64,000 nucleotides of DNA. Origin: Chrysoperla carnea. Lineage: Eukaryota; Arthropoda; Insecta; Neuroptera; Chrysopidae. The stretch covers positions 96,333,435 through 96,397,434 of the forward strand of contig NC_058338.1 in assembly GCF_905475395.1 (NCBI RefSeq), in the 5' to 3' direction. Shown one piece after another: positions 47,510-57,300 of the stretch (positions are counted from its first letter, which is position 1; every line of letters starts with the position of its first letter). The translations under genes and the position numbers were made by a program. The notes beneath the pieces are model-generated. The model was not told the DNA's origin, did no database searches, and saw nothing but the letters and a program-made list of their open reading frames with translations.

Positions 47510-50500
47510 CTAAAAAATATCAAAGTAATTTTGAATAGTAATTATTAATTTCCCTGCTGGAATAATTTTTTGCCAATAGTCTAATTTAGTCTTGAAGTGT
47601 TCTGAAAAATAATTAGAAGAGTTAGGAAGTCTAAAAAATTCTAAAATACTCTGAAACTGTCTGAAAAGATCTATGTAAAACTTATTAAGCAATAGGGTAT
47701 AATAGGGTAAAAGTACTTCCAAATGTTGATTTTCCTAATAAAAAGCCACAAAAAATTATATTCTGGCAAAATTAACACGCTTTCTTGCCCTAAAATTAAA
47801 TTAAATTTTAAACCTTTTTTATTCTGTCAAAAACGCTGTCATCCATTTTGGTGACGTAATATTGGTATTATCAACAATCATTACTTCAAAACATTTCGAA
47901 GCAATAATTCATTCTTTCCATAGCGTACCAACTGGTACCATAATCCTTTTTTATGTTGATTACTGGTTTCTTTTTCTGCGTTTCTAATATTTATGTCATT
48001 ACCCTGGTGGAAAAAATATTTGAAGAAATAATAAGTCTTAATAAGTCTTAGGAAACTCTGAAAAAGTCTTAGAAACTTTTAAAAAGTATTAACAACTCTG
48101 AATAACTCTGAATTAGACTAATCCGAAAACGTTGAGAAATTCAAAGTTCCTAAGACTTTTTCAGAATTTCTTATTCTTTCTTCAAATATTTTTTCCACCA
48201 GGGTACTATTTGTTTCAAAAATTCATCACAATCATTGCTTTTTTTTACTACACATTAGGTAATTTAATGAAAGCATATTAATTTTTATGCAAACAAAATC
48301 ATTTTCATGTTTTAATTATATTGATATTAGTAATTTTTTTTTCTTATTTTTGATTCTCTCAAAAAATCTTCTACGTGCTTGTCACTATGTAAATACTTTT
48401 GCCTTCATCAGTTTTTACCTTCTTTTTTCATCATGTCGTTAGTGGTTATTATTTTATTTTAATAAATAAATAGGTACGAATTAAATTTCATGACGAAAGA
48501 ACACAGTTAAATTTGACGGATACGTATCCAGCTGTTTACACTGAACTGACAGTTAATGCCATAGAATATTATACATAGAGAACGCCATTGCCCAAAATTT
48601 TTGCGTTATGATGAATGAGGGAGAAGACTGGCAGTTAGTTCCTATGTGTCCTTACCTAATCTCTATGTCAGTGGCTATATATTGTATACCTTACACAAAA
48701 TCTCCATGCATCATATGATTATGACATATGACTATGGCAAAAACAGATAGGAACTAACTTGCAATCTTCTCTCTCATTCGTCATATCGCATCCAAATACA
48801 GGTTAGCATGTCCCCCGCGTTATCTATGTAGGTATAATATTTTATGGTTAATGCCGATATGACGTCATATCAGGGCTCGCTTGTGTTTTAGGTCACATGA
48901 TATATAGTTTAAAAATTACGTTTTTTACAATTATATGCTTTTATGACTCAAAATCAGAATATTTTAGTATATTTCTAATTAAGAGAGTTTCAGAATTTTA
49001 TAGACTTACTCATTCTTCTAGAATTGTTTTTCAGAACACTGCAAGACTGAATTAAACTATTAGCAAAAAATATTTCCATCAGGGTTATAGAAAATGCAAA
49101 ATGAATTTTACCTGTATGAACTATTCTATGTGCACGTAAAGATTTCATCGTCCTAAATCTTTTATTACAAACATTACAAGAGTATTTTTCCTCTTCTGCA
49201 TGTGAATCCTTATGTTTTTTTAAACTATCTTTCGTTTTAAATAATTTTTTACAAATATCACATTCAAATTTTCTTTCCTCCGAATGCGAAGAGGAATGCT
49301 TTCTTAAGGATTGACTATCAAAAAATTTCTTATCTAAAAATTAAATAACGGATTAAAGGATAACGTATAAGTTTCAAATAAGATAATATTCAAAACGAAA
49401 GAAAAAATTATTATCCATAATGCACTAAATAACAGGAGTTATTTTTATACCATGTATATATGTAATATATATCAAAGTATACTAAGTTTAGTCCCAAGTT
49501 TGTAACTAGAGCTTAGAAATATTGATGCTATGAACAAATTTGGTATAAGTGTTTGTAAAATTACCTAATTAGTTCATTTCCGGTTGTTCGTCCATCTGTC
49601 TGTTTGTCTGTCTGTCAACGCGATAACTCAAAAAGGAAAAAAGATATAAAGTTGAAATTTTTGCAGCGTTTGTAAATGACTTACATAGGTCAATTGGGTC
49701 TTGGGTTCGTAGTACCCATTTTGTAAACCGTTAGATAGAACAAAAGTTCAAATGTAAAAAATTTTCCTTATAAAAAAATTTGCTTGAAACATTTATTTGT
49801 AAACATCACTTTTTACTCACGAGGGCACACATTAGATGCAAATTTTATAGTGTATATTAATATGGGATTATCAGTTATGTATGTGTGACATGTAAGTATG
49901 TATAATTAACACTGCCTATACATAGTATTTCAACAATTAACTCAGTCAATTGTTTGTTTTCACTTGTTTAATTGTATTTTTTAAATATAATTTTTTAATA
50001 TACAATTTTATTTCCAGTATCGTGGTATTTATTTCAATAACTAGATAATAAATACATTTTATTGCTAAAAATAAATATTTACCACAATTTGGGCACTGAT
50101 GTGATTTTTCTCCTGTATGTCTTCGTATATGAGCATTATAATTCGATTTTTTTGAAATCGTTAATCCACAATACGTGCATAAAAAACTTTTTAATTCGTG
50201 AGTCTAAAATAAAAACATTTCTAACAATGAATATGTACAACAAAAAGGTGGGTAGGTGGCAGGGAGATATTGTCAATTATTATTCGATATAAAATTCCAG
50301 CCTGAGAGATTCAATTTCATAAGTTCCCGCTATTCCGCATCATTTTTTTCATTTGACAATCATTCGATTTGGTTTTTATGACATGTATATATATAATATA
50401 TATCAAGACTAAGTTCAGTCCCAAGTTTATAACGCTTAAAAATATTGCTGCTGCAAACAAAATTTTAGTATAAGCGTTCATAAAACCACCTAATTAGCCC

Positions 50501-53500
50501 ATTTTCGGTTGTCCTTTCGCCCGTCTGTCTGTGAACACGACAACTCGAAAACGAAAAAAAATAAGTTTAAATTTTTACAGCGTGCTCACTTTCATCCTCG
50601 CATCGTCCACCCCCGCGATTAGCGATTATATCCGCCATTACCGAAAAAGATTCCTTCCACACCCCCTTTACATAATGACAACAACATTGGAATGACTACA
50701 GATCACAAGCAGAACACGTCTCTATCTTTTCGTCCATAATATTGACCCGTACACAGGGGTTACGTTGCAAACATGGGTAATTGGCAAACGCAATTAAAAA
50801 AATGTTTACATTATTTTCAATTTTATATCGAAATTCCTTAATCATGCTACTTTATTGATATACTTACAGTCAAATGAGTTTTACAGAAGGGAACATGATC
50901 CCTAAACATATTTTTACATCCATAATCTTGATTACAAGTATAACAAAATACCGGCTCGATTGGTGAATGCCTCAACAGATCGTATGATCTTTTAAAAGTT
51001 TTACCACAAAACATACACTTGTAACCTTTCAAGTGTACAAAGTTTTGATGATCATAAAGTTCTACTTTTAATCGAAAATCTATCCCACAGTCATCACATT
51101 TATATTTTTGAATCGTATTGCAATCTTTTGAATCATTCTCATATAAATCTGAATTTGATTCTTTAACTAATTCAGTTTTAACAGAAATAAATTCAGTTGT
51201 ACTGACTTTATCTTGAGATATTTCATTTTGATTATTATCTTCAAAATATGAATTAAAGTTATCTTCATTTTTAAATTCAACATCTTCATCAATTGAAACT
51301 TCTACTTTTATATTTGGTTGTACATTCGTGATAATTTCTTCTAATAACTTTTCGGCTGATAAATATTGAATTTTAAATTTATAAGATTGTTCTAAATAGT
51401 TTGTACATTCAACGCAGATATTTTTAGGTAGCAAATCATCAGCAGATATCTACGAAATTATATGTAAAATAATTATAAATATGGTTTTTAGTTTATTTTG
51501 ATTAGTCGTCTAATTAACAAGTTCAAATTGGTGAATTATAGAAATAATGGTCGTAAAAATACGTGTGATACCTTGTTAAGTTCGGAAGGATGTCTAGAAA
51601 AATGTGACAGAATCGTTTTTCAGCAAACATAAAATATTGCAAAAGTTATAAACAATCAAAGATAATAAAAGATATTTCGTTTTTCGCCAATATTTTATAA
51701 AATATTAATATTTAAGAAATTTAAAAAAAGATTAAAATTATAAATAATAAAGATAGACTTTCGAAAGTGGGAGTTTTTTATTGGAAATTTCTTCTTCTTT
51801 AATATTTTTTTTTTAATTTCGTAAATATTAATATTTTATGAAATATTGGCGAAAAACCAAATATCTTTTTTATCTTTCATTATTTATAGCTTTTGCAATT
51901 TTTTATGTGCTTAAAAACGCTTCCGATACCTACAAGCATATCACACGTATTTTTACGACCATTATTTCACCAATTTGAACTTGTCGACTAGACTAGATGT
52001 TTATTAAATGTTTTTCTGAATTACTTTAGGAGATACCAAATGCTTAGAGATTAATTTTTTTCTTATAAATGTGTCTTGGACAGATCTGAAACCTGTGCTT
52101 TATTCTTTTTGTATCTTTCATTTGGCGATATTCGAAATATTAAATCCCACATCGCAAAATCTTTGTCCAATAAACGATGCCATTGTCAACTCGTCAGCAC
52201 TCGCGTTAGCAGCATTTTGCTCATGCTTAATTTAAAAAATAAATAACTTTTATTTTTCAAATGGTTGGTAGCTGAAACTTTTTATATCTTCATATAATTT
52301 TATCTACTTTCGAATTATGATTTTTTCAGATTTTATCAATCTATCTACCTACAGTTTATTAAAATTGTTTTTCAAGTCTTTCAGAAATTGTTAAAATTTC
52401 TCTCATCACGAGAGTAAAGGTGTATGTAAAAAGATATTAACTTCGGAAACTTTCGAGCCTGTTCATGCACTTTCCTTAGTTTAATATAAGTTGTACTCAG
52501 TAAATAAAAATAATCTTGTGATAGAAATATGGTGAAATTAGTTAAAATGAATTTAATTATTAAGATTATTTTTCTGCTCTAATATTTTCACTCTCAAAAA
52601 TTATTCAATAATCAAGTAATCAAACTATTTTTAATGAGCTAGTGCATTAAAAAAAATAATTTATATAAAATTATGTAGAGGTTATGATTTTACAAAGTTA
52701 AAGAATATTTAACGCGTGAAAAAGGTCAGAGCGCGTGAGAAAATCTATCATTACGCTATTAAAGATTACTGAACGGTTGACGCTAGTGCTGACGGGTCCA
52801 AGATGCAGAAAGAATACGTGCTTGTTCAAAATAACAATGCGCGTTCAATTTTGTGAGGATGCCCAACAAAAACTTACATTTTTCTGTAAATAAGAGATAG
52901 ATAAATAAATAATTTATTTGTCCCATAGAGATATTATAAGAATAGAATACGCAGAATAACAGTGAGAGCGTCTGGAATTAAGATAGGGAACGCTGCCGAG
53001 CTACTTCATCATTTTCTCTAAGATGTCGACGGCAGCTCGGCACCGTTTTCTATCTTAATTCCAGACACTCTCACTGTTCTCACGCGCTATGGTGCATCCT
53101 CAAAAAAAGTAGTTTGCTCAGTATTGATTATTCGCGACTCCGAAATACTGAGCTAACCACATCTCATTTATATATGAAATGAGGAGAAGGGTGTAGAACA
53201 TATAATTAAATGACAAAAAAAGGGAATTTCTACTAATTATCGTTACGAATTAAGAGTTGTAAATGATTTAAAATAGATTATATGTTCTATGTTTCTTTGT
53301 TTGTTTATACCATAGAGATAAATGTTTACAGTCTACTGCAGTCTACACTCTCTTCAACAGTGCCAACTATAGTTTCTTAGAGTCGCGGATTGCTAGGTAA
53401 ATTTAAGAAAGTTTCATTGTTTTTAACTTACATGTACTGAAGCACATTCTTCTAACATTTCTCTGTATGTTTTTATTAAATTTGGAAGTAATGAGTTTTC

Positions 53501-53590
53501 AAATATTGAAGTCATTTTTTCTTTTTTATCTAAACAAATTCTACAAATTATTCCAAAATCATTTAATTCAATGAACGTATTCTTCATCAT
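47310..53590 (-). CDS. ZAD-C2H2 zinc-finger protein, paralogue B (five exons, about 427 aa)
   Basis: Predicted nuclear DNA-binding protein, joined from five exons totalling 1284 nt with no frame break. ZAD: IICRIC (exon 1) and ICVEC plus YKFKIQYLS (exon 2). A shorter acidic linker than in A or C follows, then about nine C2H2-type fingers. Compared with A and C it has lost about 20 residues in exon 2: after [15 protein letters not shown] the sequence jumps to PFCKTHLT, so two fingers are merged into one irregular unit that still ends H-X3-H after splicing (HLT|TH). The start MMKNTFIEL is matched in the paralogues. Splice sites are GT/AG throughout. It starts about 590 bp from the stop codon of gene C, same strand. 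Confidence 0.87.
48002..48203. mobile_element. CCCTGGTGG MITE with TA duplication (compact copy)
   Basis: TA on both sides (48000-48001, 48204-48205). TIRs CCCTGGTGGAAAAAATATTT and AAATATTTTTTCCACCAGGG are perfect over at least 20 bp. The 202-bp interior is made of AAGTCTTA/CTCTGAA motifs. Confidence 0.92.
48559..48847. mobile_element. MITE with CCATAGAATATTATAC ends
   Basis: The ends CCATAGAATATTATACATAG and GTATAATATTTTATGG are inverted, and TTAATG(CC) is repeated on each side. It splits the 400-bp repeat between ACTGAACTGACAG and GATATGACGTCA, as the uninterrupted copy near 23545 shows. Confidence 0.75.
49112..49333 (-). CDS. Gene B exon 4
   Basis: 222 nt, acceptor TTTTTAG|ATAAGAAATT, donor [32 protein letters not shown] completes the split finger, then [18 protein letters not shown] and [18 protein letters not shown]. 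Confidence 0.87.
49443..49969 (+). mobile_element. HINE/DINE-1-like element in gene B intron 3
   Basis: Near-complete copy (TTATACCATGTATATATG to TTTTCACTTGTT) with a GTCTGTTTGTCTGTCTGTC core and a deletion in the middle block. Confidence 0.8.
50083..50203 (-). CDS. Gene B exon 3
   Basis: 121 nt, acceptor TTTTAG|ACTCACGAAT, donor ATTGTG|GTAAATAT. It encodes [20 protein letters not shown] and ends [12 protein letters not shown], the first half of the split finger. The usual Phe before the helix is Ile here. Confidence 0.85.
50373..50590 (+). mobile_element. HINE/DINE-1-like 5' fragment in gene B intron 2
   Basis: TTATGACATGTATATATA to ACAGCGTGCTCA, including AAGTTTATAACGCTTAAAAA. It is cut after the GTCY region. 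Confidence 0.75.
50868..51449 (-). CDS. Gene B exon 2: second half of ZAD, linker, fingers
   Basis: 582 nt between ATTTCGTAG|ATATCTGCTG and [29 protein letters not shown] completes [16 protein letters not shown] and [13 protein letters not shown] are clear fingers; the finger equivalent to CEICGK in A and C is deleted. Confidence 0.87.
51503..51997. mobile_element. Short foldback element, GTCGTAAAAATACG family
   Basis: Nearly two arms without an interior: AACAAGTTCAAATTGGTGAA at the left and CACCAATTTGAACTTGTCGA at the right; the centre is near 51800. This compact copy defines the family's arm. It lies in gene B intron 1. Confidence 0.85.
52184..52794. mobile_element. TIR element, GTCAGCACTCG family, copy 1
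   Basis: Ends GTCAACTCGTCAGCACTCGC and GTTGACGCTAGTGCTGAC. The body shares TATCTTCATATAATTTTAT and ATTATGTAGAGGTTATGATT with the copy at 57592-58160. Confidence 0.75.
52959..53078. repeat. Hairpin MITE, about 120 bp
   Basis: ACAGTGAGAGCGTCTGGAAT and ATTCCAGACACTCTCACTGT are inverted, continuing inward as TAAGATAG and CTATCTTA, with GCTGCCGAGCT in the loop region mirrored by AGCTCGGCA. Confidence 0.85.
53432..53590 (-). CDS. Gene B exon 1: start codon and first half of ZAD
   Basis: [19 protein letters not shown] to EECASVH, 159 nt, donor CAT|GTAAGTTAAA. An ATG further upstream in the same frame comes from HINE sequence and is not used here as the start. Confidence 0.85.
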
Positions 53591-53603
53591 CTTATCAAAT
53601 ACA

Positions 53604-53703
53604 ATTTTTATACCATATATACATGAATATATTAAGTTTAGTTCCAAATTTGTAACGCTTAGAAATATTGATGCTATAAACAAAATTTTGGTATAGGTGT
53701 TCA
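53604..53703 (+). mobile_element. HINE/DINE-1-like 5' fragment directly upstream of gene B
   Basis: TTATACCATATATACATGAA to TTTGGTATAGGTGTTCA, ending in the middle of the element. It begins about 14 bp from the start codon of gene B, so it would form its 5' UTR or core promoter, in opposite orientation. Confidence 0.75.
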
Positions 53704-54179
53704 AAAAATTTGTACTTGAACAACTTTTTGGAGAAAAGCTCCTAGAACGTCAGGAAAAAAAACCAAATTAAAACACGTTTTACGTAGATTATGAGTTCGT
53801 GTGTGTTGGATAAAGTTGCCACCTCCAAGTTCCGGAAAGTATTTAAAATTCAAGCTGCTCAAAATTGCCGAATTGACCTGACTATGAAACAAATAATCAA
53901 AACATATCTTTCTTCATATTTTCTTCAACATAGTTGACAACATGAAATTTCAACCATCAACCTATTCATACACGTTCAACTTGGTTTTCAATATTACATA
54001 TTATCAACTATGTTGTCAACTAAGTTGAGCGTGTGTGGGGTGCTTTAAACTACCTTAATAAAACAAAAATATTTTTTAAATAATTTTATTAAAATTAAAC
54101 AAAACAACTTGTTTTAAAAATTAAATATTACAGAAAAATGAACAAATTCAAATTTGAAACTTCAGAGAGAAAAAAATAT

Positions 54180-54355
54180 TCAATTTTTAAAATGAATTTT
54201 CATGTGACCATTAAGTTGAAATTTTTGACTAAACATTTTTCCACATGTATCACACCTAAAAGGTTTTTCTCCTGTATGAGTTCGAAGATGCATTTTTAGT
54301 TTATGACTTTTATAAAATCCTTTATTACAGTATGTACAAATGTGATTTAGTTCGC
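54180..54355 (-). CDS. Gene C exon 5: last two fingers, stop
   Basis: 176 nt, acceptor [38 protein letters not shown] and [19 protein letters not shown], ending KIHFKN and TGA. Confidence 0.87.
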
Positions 54356-57300
54356 CTGAAATATAAGAACACTTTATTACAGCATAACTGAATATATTAC
54401 TGAGTAAAAATGCTTTTAATGGCGCCTAACACGGTTCTGCGGATTTTTCGAACCTTGCATTAACTCTCTCATGAAATGCGCAGATGCTCTTTGGATTGAC
54501 TATCTCTATAGTCTCATAAAATAAAATAAAATATGGTAACAAAGAAAAAATTAATGCATCTTTGAAATTTTCCGCAGTTGTTTATTAGGTTGCAAAAACT
54601 TCGGAAAAAAATTCGACCTCTCAGGGGCGTACCTAACCCTCTTTTTAAAGGATAGTTAGGAGTTATAAGCAGTTTTTTACGAATTACAAAACAATTATAT
54701 ATCAAATAAAAAAAAATTTCAATTAAAAGTTCTAGCTGAAATATTTGCACATTTAAGTTTCCTGTCGACTTGCTATAGCTTCAAAATTGACCGAGATGCC
54801 AATTTTAAAATGAAATTTTTTGCTCATTCAATCAAATGAAAAAATGAAAAAATATCTATCTTGTAAACCTTTAAAGATAAGACAAAATTTTAAATGTAAA
54901 AGTTATTCCTTATAATAATATTAACAACTTTTATTTGATCATTCTTTCGTAAACACCACTGTTTACCAGCGAGGAAAAAACTTTGGTGCCCATTTTCACC
55001 AAAACTATAAAAAATTTGTGTTTATTTTTTTCAGATTAATTTCAACTAGTTGTTTTGTGTAACATTCTAGAAAAACAAAAGAAAATTCCAGAAAATACTT
55101 GTGAAAATTTCGAAATATTTCAGTATATTTCTTCCGAAAGAATCTGAATCTATTGCCATTTTCTGTCATTAAATGATTAATTAATAATTTATTGGATATT
55201 TTCAGACTTTTTCAGAGATGGTTTTACTTCACATATTCTTTTTCTGAATTTCTAAATATTCTGACTTCCAGAATAGATTTATTTAGAAAAGGGATGTTTT
55301 ACAAAACCACTAGTTGAAGTTAACCACCAAAGGTTTTTTCCTAATTTGCGCCCTCACGGGTACACAGTGATTTTTACAAAAGAATGATTCAAATAAAAGT
55401 TGTTAATGAATATCTTTTACATTAAACTTTTGTTCGGTTGTTATATCTCTAACGGTTTACAAAATGGATACTTTTTCATTTAATTGAATGAGCAAAAAAA
55501 TTCCATTTTAAAATTGGCATATCTCGGTTAATTTTGAAGCTATAGCAAGTCGAAAAGAAACTTAAATGTGCACCAATACTTCAGCGAGAACTTTAAATTA
55601 AATTTTTTTTATTTGATGCATAGTTTTTTTTTTTAATTTGTAAAAAACTGATTAACCGACCCCCCCCCCCCCACAAAAAGGGGTTAGGTACGCCCCTGAG
55701 ACGTCGACTTGTTTTTAGAACCTAATAAACAACTGTTGGAAATTTTAAAGATTATTTTTTTCCTTTTAGATATTTACTTTAATTGTACTACTAGTGATGT
55801 CGAGTTGGATACACGTTACATGCCCGTCAGTATTATTACCTGTATGAATTTTTTTATGATAATGTAAGATGTTCTGCGTTTTAAATTGCTTTTTACAAAT
55901 ATCACAAGGATAATTTTTTTCATCGATATGCGTGCGTTTGTGAATTCTTACAGAATCTTTTGTTTTAAATGTTGTTTTACAAATGTCACATTCAAATTTT
56001 CTTTCGTCCGTATGTTTCATAGAATGTATGTTTAATCCTTTGCTGTCACAAAATTTCGCATCTAAAAATAAATATTTAAAGAATTGTAAAAAGTTTTTCG
56101 TGAAATCTTTGCTAAGTATTTTATGATTTATGCTGAATTCTATCCATTGCAATCATTATTTTATTTGACAATATTTTTGAACTCTCGCCTTAAGTTTATG
56201 ACCAAAAAACCTGCATCAATTCGAGATTTTTTTTTATTAAATGGAGAGCTTAAAATAAAATTGATCATTTAAGCTTAAATTTAAGATCTTTGTGACACAG
56301 TGGCACAGTATAAACTAAAATACCAAATTTTTACATTAGTTTTAAGTTTTTGTGTGCTTTACATAATTCAAAGTTCCTCATATACATCATACTTATTACT
56401 TTTAATAACTTTTTCTATCTCAACACATTATACCACTTTACATATGAGCGCGAGACTGTAAACTTCAATGCATTACTTAAGCCGGAATTCGAATCTGTGT
56501 CCTTCAGATATCCGGTCTAAGGCGTAACCAACACCGTGACTGATGCTCTATGTGAGTGGCTCAAATTATACTGGCCCAGCGGAACTCCTGAATGCCTATT
56601 GATGCTAGTGTCCGGCAGCATTGTAGCATTTCTGGCAAGTTCGTCAGCTTCAAAATTTCCTGGTTCTGCCAAATTTTTTAAGGACAATCAGCAATCCTGT
56701 GCTACCTTTGAGCACAAAGAATAGAAGTGGCGGACTTGGTTACGATCTAGACCGGAAATATAGAGGACGCAAATTCGTGTTTCGGTTTCTGTTTTCATTC
56801 AAAATTTTCATCTCTATCTACTTGTTCAAATAAAAATTTGTTGTTGTTAAGCCATATTGTGAATAACGAAGATCAACTTAATTGGTTAAATGGAAAACAG
56901 AAATAATTACCACAATGAGTACATTTATATGGTTTCTCTCCAGTATGTCTTCGTACATGAACAATATAATTCGGTTTACGTGCAAACTCTTTTCCACAGT
57001 AAGTACATAATAAACGCCTGTTTTTATGCGTCTAAAAAGTTAATTATTCTTTATGTAGGGATATCAAGCTACACAAAGTAACGGACGACAAGCGACACGC
57101 GATTAGCAAATAAATGAAAGTACCTGGATGACCGAGCTTTGCTCGTTATTTATTTTAAATGAAATCTAGCTAGATAGATTTTTCGCCCCCGAAATCCCCT
57201 TGCATACTAAATGTAATGAAAATCGTTTGAGCCATTTTCGAGAGAAAACGACGTTTTCTTAAAATGAAACCTAGCTAGATCGATGTTTCGTGCCAAAAAA

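Larger units (their letters stand above)
47552..49086. mobile_element. CCCTGGTGG-family TIR element in gene B intron 4
   Basis: Ends CCCTGCTGGAATAATTTTTT and AAAAATATTTCCATCAGGG, with TTCTGAAAAATAATTAGAA-type arms mirrored near 48975-49070. It holds the second copy of the 400-bp repeat and two MITEs. Confidence 0.75.

Noticed and set aside
53423..53704. Longer version of gene B exon 1 starting at MNTYTKILF
   Set aside because: The upstream codons are the HINE fragment; the start MMKNTF aligns with MMENQF and MMENCK of genes A and C.
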